Source: Gaiellales bacterium (GTDB lineage: Bacteria; Actinomycetota; Thermoleophilia; Gaiellales; JAICJC01). From it: a stretch of DNA of 64,000 nt. Positions 47,792 to 61,222 of this stretch are shown piece after piece. The stretch spans positions 1-64,000 of the forward strand of contig DASWRM010000007.1 in the NCBI GenBank assembly GCA_036403155.1, given 5' to 3'. The translations under genes and the position numbers were made by a program. Below the pieces are notes generated by a model that saw only the letters and a program-made list of their open reading frames with translations, did no database searches and was not told the origin of the DNA. The stretch's first letter is position 1. Each line of letters opens with the position of its first letter.

Positions 47792-48534
47792 ATGCCAAGC
47801 CCTCCGTCGACCGCAAGGACGTCGCCGGTGATGAAGGCGGCGGCGTCCGACACCAGGAACCGTACCGCCCGCGCCACGTCCGCCGGCTCGCCGAGGCGGC
47901 CCAGCGGCGTGTTGCCGAGGATGGCAGCGCGCGCCTCTTCCGGCAACGCGTCGGTCAGCTCGGTGGCGATGTACCCGGGCGCGATCGCGTTGACGCGGAT
48001 CCCGCGGCCGCCGAGCTCCTTGGCGAGCGCCTTGGTGAGGCCGATCAGCCCGGCTTTGGACGCCGCATAGTTGGTCTGCCCGGCGTTGCCGTGCACGCCG
48101 ACGATCGAGCTGATGTTGACGATCGCTCCCGTGCGACGCTTGAGCATCGGCCGCGAGAGCGCCCGGCAGGCGAAGAATGCGCCACTCAGGTTGGTGTCGA
48201 TGACCGCCTGCCAGTCCTCGTCGGCGAGGCGCATGATCAGATCGTCCCGCGTGATGCCGGCGTTGTTGACCAGGATGCCGATCGGCCCGATCTCATTCTC
48301 GACGTGACCCACCAGCGCCGCCGCTCCGGCCGGCGTCGAGACGTCGCCCTGCACCGGCTCGGCGCTCCCGCCGGCCGAGCGAACGGACTCGCAGACGGCC
48401 GCGGCGGCCGCCTCGTCACGAACGTAGTTGACGGCCACCGTGGCACCCGCGGCCCCGAGCTCGGTGCAGATGGCGGCGCCGATCCCGCGCGAGCCGCCCG
48501 TCACCAGCGAGATCCTTCCCTCCAGCTCAGGCAC
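47788..48534 (-). CDS. fabG: 3-oxoacyl-ACP reductase
   Basis: 248 residues, short-chain dehydrogenase. NADPH site LVTGGSRGIGAAICTELG, NNAGITRDDLIMRL, catalytic Ser-Tyr-Lys in NISSIVGVHGNAGQTNYAASKAGL, and VNAIAPGYIATELTDAL. It reduces beta-ketoacyl-ACP in each elongation cycle. GTG 48534 begins eight bases inside fabD. Confidence 0.93.
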   Translation of the reverse strand: MPELEGRISLVTGGSRGIGAAICTELGAAGATVAVNYVRDEAAAAAVCESVRSAGGSAEPVQGDVSTPAGAAALVGHVENEIGPIGILVNNAGITRDDLIMRLADEDWQAVIDTNLSGAFFACRALSRPMLKRRTGAIVNISSIVGVHGNAGQTNYAASKAGLIGLTKALAKELGGRGIRVNAIAPGYIATELTDALPEEARAAILGNTPLGRLGEPADVARAVRFLVSDAAAFITGDVLAVDGGLGI

Positions 48535-49447
48535 CCGCGGTCACCTCCGCAAGCGCCGCGAGCTCCGCCGGGTTGGAGACGGCGAGCGCGCGGACGGAGG
48601 GGCTGATCCGCTTGACCAGACCGGTGAGCACACCGCCGGGCCCGATCTCCACGAACGTGTCGACGCCTCGCGCGACCAGCGATTGCACCGCCTGCGTGAA
48701 ACGGACGGGAGCGGTCAGCTGCTCGATCAGAAGGTCCGGCACGCGTGCCGTGGTCTCGACTGCGCTCGTCACCGTGCTCATGAACTGGACCTCCATCTCC
48801 CCGAACGCAGCCGCTCGCACCGCGGGCGCGAACCGCTCCGCGGCGCCGGCCATGAGGGGGCTGTGGAACGGGCCGGCGACCTGCAGCTTGATCACCTTCC
48901 CGCCCGCATCCCGAACGGCGACGGACACGGCCTCGATACCCTCCTCGCGCCCGGAGATGACGACCTGACCGGGACAGTTGTAGTTCGCCGGCCAGACGTC
49001 GCTGCGCGCGGCGCACAGCTGCTCGACCTGCTCGTCCGCGAGCTTGAGCACCGCCGCCATGCCGCCCCCGGCACCGGCCTCCGCGCTGATCCGGCCGCGC
49101 TCGTGCACGAGGCGCAGGAGATCAGCCACGGATGCCGCCCGGGCTGCCGCCAGCGCCGCGTATTCGCCGACGCTGTGCCCCACCACGACGTCCGGCCGCA
49201 TGCCGGTGCGGTCCTCGACCGCGCGCAGCACGGCGACCGACGCGGCGACGAGAGCCGGCTGGGTCACCTCGGTGCGGGACAGCTCCTCGACCGGCCCGTC
49301 GAAGCTGAGGCCGCGAACGTCGAAGCCGACGATGTCGTTGGCCTCCTCTAACACAGCCGCGGCGGCGGGCACCTCCGCTGCCAGCTCGCGCCCCATGCCG
49401 ACCCGCTGGCTGCCCTGGCCCGGAAAACAGAACGCCACCCGCGTCAT
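48527..49447 (-). CDS. fabD: malonyl-CoA:ACP transacylase
   Basis: 306 residues. FCFPGQGSQRVGMG, VVGHSVGEYAALAAA (nucleophile Ser in GHSVG), the Arg-containing LVHERGRIS, VAGPFHSPLM (catalytic His) and FVEIGPGGVLTGLVKR are the FabD motifs. It loads malonate from malonyl-CoA (made by AccDA downstream) on ACP. The ATG overlaps the fabH stop codon. Confidence 0.94.
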   Translation of the reverse strand: MTRVAFCFPGQGSQRVGMGRELAAEVPAAAAVLEEANDIVGFDVRGLSFDGPVEELSRTEVTQPALVAASVAVLRAVEDRTGMRPDVVVGHSVGEYAALAAARAASVADLLRLVHERGRISAEAGAGGGMAAVLKLADEQVEQLCAARSDVWPANYNCPGQVVISGREEGIEAVSVAVRDAGGKVIKLQVAGPFHSPLMAGAAERFAPAVRAAAFGEMEVQFMSTVTSAVETTARVPDLLIEQLTAPVRFTQAVQSLVARGVDTFVEIGPGGVLTGLVKRISPSVRALAVSNPAELAALAEVTAGA

Positions 49448-50436
49448 GGCCGCTCCTTCGTCCATTCCATCACGCACGATCCCCAGGCAAGCCCGCCGCC
49501 GAACCCGACCATCAGCACCACATCGCCGGGGCCGATCCGCCCCTGGCGCCACGCCTCGTCCAGGCAGATCGGAATCGAGCCGGCCGAGGTGTTGCCGTAC
49601 CGGTCGACATTGGTGAAGACCTTCTCCTCGTCGAGGCCGAGCCGTTTCGCGGCGTGGTCGATGATCCGCCGGTTCGCCTGGTGGGGCACGAACACGTCGA
49701 CGTCCGCGACCGCCATCCCGGCGACCTCGAGGCACCGCAGCGCCGAGTCGACGACGACCCGCGTCGCGAACTTGTAGACCTCCGGCCCGTTCATCTTGAC
49801 GTACGGCCCTTCCGGCTCGGACTCGGCATGCCCGGCCGCCGCCACGGACAGCAGGAGTGCGCCGCTCCCATCGGCGCCCATCTCGAACCCGCGCAGGCCG
49901 CCCGGCCCGTCCGACCGCTGCAGGACGACAGCGCCCGCCCCGTCGCCGAACAGGATGCAGGTCGAGCGATCGTGCCAGTCCAGCAGGCGGGAGAACACCT
50001 CGGTGCCGACGACGAGCACGGTGTCCGCCAGCCCCGAGGCGATCTGCGAGTACCCCTGCGCGAGCGCGTAGATGAATCCGGTACATGCGGCGGACAGGTC
50101 GTAGCCGGCGACGTCGACCGCGCCGATCCGGTCGCCGATCAGCGATGCGGTGGCCGGGAAGTAGAAGTCGGGGCTCGCGGTGGCGGCGACGATCAGGTCC
50201 AGGTCCAGCGGCGCCACCCCGGCGTTCGCAAGCGCCAGGCGCGCCGCCTCGGCGCCGAGCGATGCGGACGAGTCGGCCGGCGCGGCGATCCGGCGCTCGC
50301 GGATCCCCGTCCGCTGCGAGATCCACTCGTCGTTGGTGTCGACCATCGTGGCGATCTCGTCGTTGGTCATCACGCGGTCCGGGACGCAGGAACCGAGGCC
50401 GAGCAGGGCAACGCCGTCACGGCATGCGGCCTTCAC
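49444..50436 (-). CDS. fabH: beta-ketoacyl-ACP synthase III
   Basis: 330 residues, GTG start overlapping the fabZ stop. [18 protein letters not shown] is the family N-terminus, and the catalytic triad is Cys118 ([11 protein letters not shown]), His in [10 protein letters not shown] and Asn in [10 protein letters not shown]. It condenses an acyl-CoA primer with malonyl-ACP to start fatty-acid synthesis. The genome's branched- or straight-chain preference cannot be read from this. Confidence 0.94.
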   Translation of the reverse strand: MKAACRDGVALLGLGSCVPDRVMTNDEIATMVDTNDEWISQRTGIRERRIAAPADSSASLGAEAARLALANAGVAPLDLDLIVAATASPDFYFPATASLIGDRIGAVDVAGYDLSAACTGFIYALAQGYSQIASGLADTVLVVGTEVFSRLLDWHDRSTCILFGDGAGAVVLQRSDGPGGLRGFEMGADGSGALLLSVAAAGHAESEPEGPYVKMNGPEVYKFATRVVVDSALRCLEVAGMAVADVDVFVPHQANRRIIDHAAKRLGLDEEKVFTNVDRYGNTSAGSIPICLDEAWRQGRIGPGDVVLMVGFGGGLAWGSCVMEWTKERP

Positions 50437-50885
50437 GCCTGCTGCTCCGTCAGCGCGAAGGTCAGCGAGGCGCGGCAGGCCAGTTCGTCGCCGACCGACG
50501 CCGTCGCATCGGCCTTGCCGACCGGCCCGCGCAGACGCGTGATCCGGCACTCCAGGGTGAGGGTGTCGCCCGGCGTGACAATGCGCTTGAAGCGGACGTC
50601 GTCGATCCCGGCGAAGAGGGCGAGGCGCCCGGCGAACCCGGGCGCGGACAGGCCGCAGACCGCGCCCACCTGTGCGAGCGCCTCGACCTGCAGCACGCCG
50701 GGCATGATCGGCCGGCCGGGGAAGTGGCCGCGCAGGTACCAGGCATCGGGGTCGACGTGGTAGCGGCCGACGGCGTGCTCGCCGGGAACCAGCTCGACGA
50801 TCTCGTCCACCAGGAGGAACGGCTCGCGGTGGGGGATGATCGCCTCGATACCGGCGCGGCCCAGCGGCAGCCCCACCTCCGTCAC
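50433..50885 (-). CDS. fabZ: 3-hydroxyacyl-ACP dehydratase
   Basis: 150 residues, single hot-dog domain. [17 protein letters not shown] holds the catalytic His, [23 protein letters not shown] the Glu and the central hot-dog helix. GTG 50885 overlaps the stop codon of the sigma-factor gene (GTGA), so the whole FAS-II run is translated in series behind that gene. GTG 50876 is an alternative start. Confidence 0.92.
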   Translation of the reverse strand: MTEVGLPLGRAGIEAIIPHREPFLLVDEIVELVPGEHAVGRYHVDPDAWYLRGHFPGRPIMPGVLQVEALAQVGAVCGLSAPGFAGRLALFAGIDDVRFKRIVTPGDTLTLECRITRLRGPVGKADATASVGDELACRASLTFALTEQQA

Positions 50886-51508
50886 GCCGACGCCGCCTCG
50901 GCGGAGGGCCCGAGCGCCCTGCGCATGCGCGCGCGGCCTCGGTGCGCGTGGCACTTCACGGTGCCCACCGGCATGTCCAACACCTCGGCGATCTCCTCGT
51001 AGGAGAGCGCGAGCACGTCCTTCATCACCATCACGTGCCGCTGGTCGTTCGAAAGGCCGCCCAGCTCCCGCGCGAGCACGGCGCGCTCCTCGCGCTGGCA
51101 GGCAAGGTCGTGCGGCCCCATCACGGAGGCGACCTCCGGTGCATGCTCGAGCGGCTGATGCCGCCGCCGGCGCTGACGCTCGCCGAGGTCGCGGCAGGTG
51201 TTCGTCACCAGGCTGTACAGCCACGTGGCAAAGCGCGCCTCGCCCCGGAACTGGTCGATCCTCGTGAGCACTTTCGCAAGCGCCTCCTGTGCGGCATCCT
51301 CAGCGTCCTGCGGGTCGTCGAGCAGGTACGAGGCCAGCCGCCGCACCCGCGGCTCGTGCCGCTGGACGAGCGCGTCCAGGGCGGCACGGTCTCCATCCTT
51401 GGCGCGCACGGCGAGCACGACGTCCGAGAGCGCGGCGTACGCAGACTCGTCGCGCACCCGTTCTCGCAGGGTCAGACGGGCCGCCGCGCGTTTGGGTTGC
51501 GGGAACAT
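50882..51508 (-). CDS. ECF-type sigma-70 family factor heading the FAS-II operon
   Basis: 208 residues. Sigma region 2 is [61 protein letters not shown], and region 4 is [48 protein letters not shown]. No region 1 or 3 and no extra C-terminal domain is seen, so it is an ECF factor. No anti-sigma gene is adjacent. It is the first gene of an operon with fabZHDGF and accDA, with a GTGA overlap to fabZ. ATG 51508 lies nine bases after TAGAAT. It may autoregulate lipid synthesis, which is inference. Confidence 0.88.
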   Translation of the reverse strand: MFPQPKRAAARLTLRERVRDESAYAALSDVVLAVRAKDGDRAALDALVQRHEPRVRRLASYLLDDPQDAEDAAQEALAKVLTRIDQFRGEARFATWLYSLVTNTCRDLGERQRRRRHQPLEHAPEVASVMGPHDLACQREERAVLARELGGLSNDQRHVMVMKDVLALSYEEIAEVLDMPVGTVKCHAHRGRARMRRALGPSAEAASA

Positions 51509-51516
51509 CAGCGGCC

Positions 51517-51523
51517 TATTCTA
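51517..51523. promoter_or_regulatory. symmetric bidirectional -10 element (sigma factor / birA)
   Basis: TATTCTA: plus TATTCT (51517-51522) ends five bases before birA ATG 51528. Minus TAGAAT (51523-51518) ends nine bases before the sigma-factor ATG 51508. Confidence 0.6.
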
Positions 51524-51527
51524 TGGA

Positions 51528-52238
51528 ATGGCCATGCTCCCGGAGGAGGTCGAGCCACGCCTCCGCGGCCGGTTCGGCCGTCCATACGTCTGGCGTGACG
51601 AGTGCCCCTCCACGCAGGATCTGGCGCGCGACCTGCCGCACGGCGGCGTGGCCGCGACCGACCACCAGACGGCCGGCCGCGGGCGCCGGGGACGGCGGTG
51701 GGACGTGCCACCCGGCGCCGGGCTGCTGTTCTCGCTGTCGCTCGAGCCGACAACGCCACCCGAGCGCCTGCCGCCCTTCTCGCTGGTCGCCGCAGAGGCG
51801 GTGGCGGCGGCATGCCACGCGCGCGCGATGGTGCGGTGGCCGAACGACGTCGTCGTCGAGGGCCGCAAGCTCGCGGGCGTGCTGCCCGAGCTCCGGAACG
51901 GCCGGCTGGTGCTCGGGGTCGGCATCAACGCCGGGATGTCCGAGGAGCAGCTGCCCGGGGACGCGCGCGTCCCGCCCACCTCGCTGCGGCTGCTGACCGG
52001 TGCGCCGGTCGACCGGGTCGGGCTGCTGGCGGAGGTGCTCGCGGAGCTGGAACGCCGGTTCGACGCATTCGAGCGCGAGGGGTTCCCGGGTCTCGAACGC
52101 GACGAGCTCCGCGGCAGGCGGGTGCGGCTGGCGGGCGACGCAGCGGGCGTGTCGCAGGGCGTCGACGGCGACGGCCGCCTGGTCGTCGACGGCCGCGCCT
52201 TCAGCTCGGCCGAGGTCGAGCGTGTCGAGGTCGGCTGA
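51528..52238 (+). CDS. birA: biotin--[acetyl-CoA carboxylase] ligase, class I
   Basis: 236 residues, no N-terminal helix-turn-helix. ECPSTQDLARDL, the biotinoyl-AMP loop QTAGRGRRGRRW, LLFSLSLEP, VRWPNDVVVEGRKLAGVLPE (Arg replaces the usual Lys before WPND) and GVGINAG match class I ligases, and a small C-terminal SH3-like domain follows (LRGRRVRLAGDAAGVSQGVDGDGRLVV). It biotinylates the carrier protein of acetyl-CoA carboxylase, fitting the divergent operon that ends in accDA. ATG 51528 (MAMLPEEVEP) is favoured over ATG 51534 by the -10 spacing. Confidence 0.9.
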   Translation: MAMLPEEVEPRLRGRFGRPYVWRDECPSTQDLARDLPHGGVAATDHQTAGRGRRGRRWDVPPGAGLLFSLSLEPTTPPERLPPFSLVAAEAVAAACHARAMVRWPNDVVVEGRKLAGVLPELRNGRLVLGVGINAGMSEEQLPGDARVPPTSLRLLTGAPVDRVGLLAEVLAELERRFDAFEREGFPGLERDELRGRRVRLAGDAAGVSQGVDGDGRLVVDGRAFSSAEVERVEVG

Positions 52239-52287
52239 CGGGCCGGACATCCGGACGGAATCATCTACAGTGGCGCTCGGAGGTCGG

Positions 52288-53619
52288 ATGCGACGAGGTC
52301 TCGCTGCGGTGGCTCTGGTGCTCGGCGCTGCACTGCTCGCGCCGCGGGCCGCCTCGCCCGCCGACGCCCGCCCGCTCGTGATCGCAATCACGCTGCAGAG
52401 CGAGATCAATCCCGTGTCGGCGAGCTTCGTCAGCGACGCGATCGGCCGCGCGGAGGACCGCCACGCCGCCGCGCTGGTCATCCTGCTCGACACGCCGGGC
52501 GGCCTCAGCAGCTCGATGGACGACATCGTCAAGGACGAGCTGGCCGCGCGCAGCCTGCCGGTGATCGTCTACGTGGCGCCGGAGGGCGGCCGGGCCGCAT
52601 CGGCGGGGGTGTTCGTGACCATGGCCTCGGATTACGCCGCGATGGCCCCGAACACGAACATCGGCGCCGCAACGCCGATCGACTCCAGCGGCCAGAACAT
52701 CGGCAGCGATCTGCGGCGCAAGATCCAAAACGATGCGGAGGCGAAGATCCGCGCCCTCGCGCGGTCACACGGCCGAAACGCCGACGAGGCGCAGCTGACG
52801 GTGCGCAAGGCGACGAGCTACACCGCTCAGGAGGCGGCCCGGACGGGGCTGGTCGAGCGTGTCTCCCCCAGCCTGGGTACGCTGCTCGACGGCATCGACG
52901 GCACCCAGACGCGCGGCACGAAGAACCTCACATTCCACACTGCCAACGCCCGCATCGACCACCAGGGGATGCCGTTCACGCTGCGCCTGCTGGACATCCT
53001 GATCGACCCGAATCTGCTCTACGTGCTGTTCCTGGGCGGCATAGCCGGGCTCGCCTATGAGGTGTTCCACCCGGGCGTCATCCTGCCCGGCACGCTCGGA
53101 GGGGTGAGCCTGATACTGGCGCTGTTCGGCTTCTCGGTCGTCCCGATCAACTGGGCCGGCGCCGCGCTGATCGTGCTCGGCATCGCGCTGCTCGGTGCGG
53201 AGGCATACGTCACCAGCCACGGCCTGATCGGTCTGTCCGGTGTGATCGCGCTCAGCGTCGGCGGGCTGCTGCTCTTCCGCACGCCCGGATCGGATCTCGG
53301 CGTCTCGCCGGTCGTGGTGGTCACCGTGGCCGTCCTCGTGGGCGGCGGCCTGGCGGTGGTCGCCACGCGGGTGGTCGCCGCACGTCGCCAGCCGGCGTTC
53401 GCAACCGGCACGGCGGCGCTCGTCGGACGCACGGCCGTCGTCCGCGTGGCGCTGAATCCACGCGGGCAGGTGTTCATCGAGGGCGCGTTGTGGCAGGCTG
53501 ACGCCGGAACCGGCCCCATCGAGGCCGGGCGCACCGTGATCGTCCGCGGCGTCGACGGCCTGCTGCTCCACGTGGAGCCCGTCGCGGCCGCCACCACCCC
53601 AGCGGAGGGAGTCTCGTGA
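52288..53619 (+). CDS. nfeD: NfeD-type membrane-bound serine protease (ClpP class)
   Basis: 443 residues. The signal peptide is residues 1-25. The ClpP-like protease domain has [20 protein letters not shown] and the nucleophile Ser105 in [17 protein letters not shown]. Four to five transmembrane helices follow (residues about 240-370), then a C-terminal OB-fold NfeD domain ([27 protein letters not shown]). Such proteases cleave stomatin in archaea and act in membrane quality control. The stop codon overlaps the stomatin gene. TACAGT (52266-52271) and GGAGG (52279-52283) precede ATG 52288. Confidence 0.9.
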   Translation: MRRGLAAVALVLGAALLAPRAASPADARPLVIAITLQSEINPVSASFVSDAIGRAEDRHAAALVILLDTPGGLSSSMDDIVKDELAARSLPVIVYVAPEGGRAASAGVFVTMASDYAAMAPNTNIGAATPIDSSGQNIGSDLRRKIQNDAEAKIRALARSHGRNADEAQLTVRKATSYTAQEAARTGLVERVSPSLGTLLDGIDGTQTRGTKNLTFHTANARIDHQGMPFTLRLLDILIDPNLLYVLFLGGIAGLAYEVFHPGVILPGTLGGVSLILALFGFSVVPINWAGAALIVLGIALLGAEAYVTSHGLIGLSGVIALSVGGLLLFRTPGSDLGVSPVVVVTVAVLVGGGLAVVATRVVAARRQPAFATGTAALVGRTAVVRVALNPRGQVFIEGALWQADAGTGPIEAGRTVIVRGVDGLLLHVEPVAAATTPAEGVS

Positions 53620-54386
53620 CAGTCCTGATCGTGCTAGCCGTCATCCTGGTCTTTGTCATCGTGGTGCTGGCCAACGCCGTGCGCGTGCTGCGCGAGTACG
53701 AGCGCGGGGTGGTCTTCCGGCTCGGGCGCCTGATGGGCTCGCCGCGCGGGCCGGGGCTGTTCCTGCTGATCCCGGTCGTCGACCGGATGGTCAAGGTCGA
53801 CCTGCGCGTCATCACGCTCGTGATCCCACCGCAGGAGGTGATCACCCGCGACAACGTTCCGGTGCGCGTGAACGCCGTCGCGTACTTCCAGGTCGTCGAT
53901 CCCGCCGCCTCGATCGTGAAGGTGGCCGACTACTCGCTGGCGACGAGCCAGATCTCGCAGACCACGCTGCGCAGCGTGCTCGGGCAGCACGTGCTCGACG
54001 AGCTGCTGTCCGAGCGCGACAAGATCAACCAGATCCTCCAGCGGATCATCGACGAGCAGACGGGCCCGTGGGGCATCAAGGTGAACGTGGTCGAGGTGCG
54101 AGACGTCGAGATCCCAAGCGGCATGCAGCGGGCGATGGCGCGGCAGGCCGAAGCGGAGCGCGAGCGGCGGGCGAAGGTGATCTCCGCCGCGGGCGAGTTC
54201 GAAGCCTCCGCGAAGCTGACCGAAGCGGCCGCCGTGATCAGCGAGCACCCGATCGCGCTCACGCTGCGCTACCTGCAGACGCTGCTCGAGATCGCCGGGC
54301 CCAACTCCAGCACCACCATCTTCCCCGTGCCGATCGACCTGCTGGGACCGTTCATGCCGCAGGGACGCCAGGAGCCGGCGGAATAG
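53616..54386 (+). CDS. SPFH/stomatin-like membrane protein
   Basis: 256 residues. One N-terminal membrane helix ([22 protein letters not shown]) is followed by the SPFH domain: [62 protein letters not shown] and [26 protein letters not shown] charged helical region ([23 protein letters not shown]) then leads to oligomerisation. It pairs with the NfeD protease upstream (GTGA overlap, GGAGGGAG ribosome binding site), the usual partner in lipid-domain and protein quality control. Confidence 0.92.
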   Translation: MTVLIVLAVILVFVIVVLANAVRVLREYERGVVFRLGRLMGSPRGPGLFLLIPVVDRMVKVDLRVITLVIPPQEVITRDNVPVRVNAVAYFQVVDPAASIVKVADYSLATSQISQTTLRSVLGQHVLDELLSERDKINQILQRIIDEQTGPWGIKVNVVEVRDVEIPSGMQRAMARQAEAERERRAKVISAAGEFEASAKLTEAAAVISEHPIALTLRYLQTLLEIAGPNSSTTIFPVPIDLLGPFMPQGRQEPAE

Positions 54387-55255
54387 CGCTCGATCTCCGT
54401 CGCAACCCGCTGACCGGCGACACCGTCCTGGTCGTGCCCGGACGCGCCGGCCGCCCCGGAGCGGTCGGCCGGACGACCCGCGTCGCCGACGCCTCGACGT
54501 GCCCGTTCTGCGGGGGCCACGAGGCGCTGACTCCCCCGGAGGTGGAGGCGCTCGGCCGGGAATCCGGGGCACCGGACACCCCGGGCTGGATCGTCCGCGT
54601 CGTCCCGAACAAGTACCCGGCCTTCCCCGGGCACGAGGTCGTGGTCCACGGCCCGACGCACCTGCTGTCCGTGGGCGACCTGGATGACCGAGTCGCCCGA
54701 ACCGCGCTCGAGGCGTGGTCGCACCGCCGCTCGGTCCACCATGCGTCGGGGGCCGCGCACGTCCTGCTGGTGATCAACGAAGGCCCGGCTGCCGGGGCAT
54801 CGCTCGACCACTCGCATTCCCAGGTCGTCCCGTTCGCCGAGGTCCCCCCCGTCGTCACCCGCGAGCAGGCGGCCTTCGCCGGCGAGGAGTGCCCGCTCTG
54901 CACGGCGCCACGGCACCCGGTGCGCGAGCACGACGGCCTCGTCACGTACTGTCCGTCCTGGGGGCGGATGCCGTACGAGACGTGGATCGCGCCGCGCGGC
55001 CATGTGGCCTGCTCACCACTCGATGCGCCGGTGGCCGAAGCGCTGCAAGATGCCGTGCGCCGGCTGCGGGCATTGCTGGGCGATGAGCTGGCGTGGAACG
55101 CCGTGCTGCACGAGCGCCCGGCCGGGGGCTTTCACTGGCACATCGAGCTGCTGCCGCGCCTGACGGTGCAGGCATCGATCGAGATCGGCGCCGGCATCTG
55201 GGTGAACGTGGTCGATCCGGCGCGCGCTGCCGAGGAGCTGGCCGCGGCCGGCTGA
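54383..55255 (+). CDS. galT: GalT-like HIT-superfamily nucleotidyltransferase, start codon uncertain
   Basis: About 290 residues. The N-terminus [23 protein letters not shown] matches the LRxxPLTGxxVxVxPxRxxRP start of galactose-1-phosphate uridylyltransferases. CPFC and CPLC give two zinc Cys pairs, VVPNKYPAF and [10 protein letters not shown] are family stretches, and the catalytic loop reads DHSHSQVV where GalT has HPHx[13 protein letters not shown] supplies the last His. It may act on UDP-hexose or ADP-glucose. No ATG, GTG or TTG exists near this N-terminus in frame; the first GTG (54434) would delete conserved residues. ATA 54383, eight bases after GGAG, is the best candidate, overlapping the stomatin stop. 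Confidence 0.75.
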   Translation: MALDLRRNPLTGDTVLVVPGRAGRPGAVGRTTRVADASTCPFCGGHEALTPPEVEALGRESGAPDTPGWIVRVVPNKYPAFPGHEVVVHGPTHLLSVGDLDDRVARTALEAWSHRRSVHHASGAAHVLLVINEGPAAGASLDHSHSQVVPFAEVPPVVTREQAAFAGEECPLCTAPRHPVREHDGLVTYCPSWGRMPYETWIAPRGHVACSPLDAPVAEALQDAVRRLRALLGDELAWNAVLHERPAGGFHWHIELLPRLTVQASIEIGAGIWVNVVDPARAAEELAAAG

Positions 55256-55258
55256 CCG

Positions 55259-55558
55259 TCAGGAGGCGAGCGTCGCCCGCTCGGCCTTGCGCGACTGGAA
55301 CTCGCGCGCCGCGGCGATCGCCGCGCCCAGGTTCAGCCCTTTGTCCTTCGCCTGCTTGATCAGCATCACCATCTCGACCGATTCCATGTCGTACACCCGC
55401 TGCTTCTTGCCCTTGGTGGGGATCTCGGCCTTCGTCGTCCAGTAGTCGAGCTGCATCTTCGAGATGCCGGCGACGTTGCACACCTGGCTCAGATAGAGCT
55501 CGAGCTGCGGGAGGCGCTCGGTGATGTTCACGGGCTCCAGCAGATCGACCTGTCTCAT
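55259..55558 (-). CDS. small MerR-type DNA-binding protein
   Basis: 99 residues. YLSQVCNVAGISKMQLDYWTTKAEI is a MerR winged helix-turn-helix with KGKKQRVYDMESVEMVMLIKQAKDKGLNLGAAIAAARE as wing and first dimerisation helix. There is no effector-binding domain, so it resembles the short MerR-like proteins of actinobacteria. The regulated genes are unknown; it lies downstream of gyrA and converges on the GalT-like gene. ATG 55558 has GAGAGGTGAG upstream. Confidence 0.8.
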   Translation of the reverse strand: MRQVDLLEPVNITERLPQLELYLSQVCNVAGISKMQLDYWTTKAEIPTKGKKQRVYDMESVEMVMLIKQAKDKGLNLGAAIAAAREFQSRKAERATLAS

Positions 55559-55661
55559 TCGCTCACCTCTCTGGCGGGACGGCACTCGAAAGTGGTATCG
55601 ACCGGTTTGTTCCTCTTCCTGAAGCCAATTCCTCCCAGGAAGTGGAAGTTCCGCCGCGCGG

Positions 55662-58238
<2,577 letters not shown>

Positions 58239-58290
58239 GCTCACCTCGGCGTCACCTTACGGCCCCTGCGTGCACGGTCGCCCCGAAACC

Positions 58291-60726
<2,436 letters not shown>

Positions 60727-60772
60727 CCAGAGGGCACCGCTGGAGCCCGCGTGGAAACGTGTCAGGACGGTG

Positions 60773-61222
60773 TCACGAATCCCGCGAGAGCGCGGCTGCG
60801 ATCGCCCGCTCGGCGGCTTCGCGAAGGTCCGGGTCGGCGATCGACGACGCAAGCTCCCGCGCCTGCATCAGCTGCTCGGCGCTGGGAGCCCGCGAGGGCG
60901 CCGGGGCACGGCGCCCGGCCGACGGATCCGGCGCATCGACGTTGCCGACCTCGAACCGCAGCGGCGGCGCCTCTCCACCCAGCGCCGTGGCCAGCCGGCC
61001 CCGCAGCTGCCGCTCGAGCAACGTCAGCTCGCTCGCCCACGCTGCGCTGGCGCAGTGCACGACGAGCGCGTCGCCGGCCCGTCGCACCGGAAGCGAGCGG
61101 CGCGCCACATCGTCGCCGACCGCCGCCGCCCAGACGCCGCGGGCCTGGGCCACCAGCGGGTCGACCTGCGGCACGCGGCCGATGCGCCGCACGTCGTCGC
61201 TGATCTTGCGCAGCTCGCTCAC
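60773..61222 (-). CDS. dciA: DciA-like replicative helicase loader/activator (DUF721)
   Basis: 149 residues. SELRKISDDVRRIGRVPQVDPLVAQARGVWAAAVGDDVARRSLPVRRAGDALVVHCASAAWASELTLLE-type KH-like DUF721 domain followed by a Pro/Ala-rich linker and a C-terminal helix. DUF721 proteins (DciA) interact with DnaB and replace DnaC/DnaI loaders in most bacteria. The position between recF and gyrB is the usual actinobacterial one. GTG 61222 overlaps the recF stop codon. Confidence 0.85.
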   Translation of the reverse strand: MSELRKISDDVRRIGRVPQVDPLVAQARGVWAAAVGDDVARRSLPVRRAGDALVVHCASAAWASELTLLERQLRGRLATALGGEAPPLRFEVGNVDAPDPSAGRRAPAPSRAPSAEQLMQARELASSIADPDLREAAERAIAAALSRDS

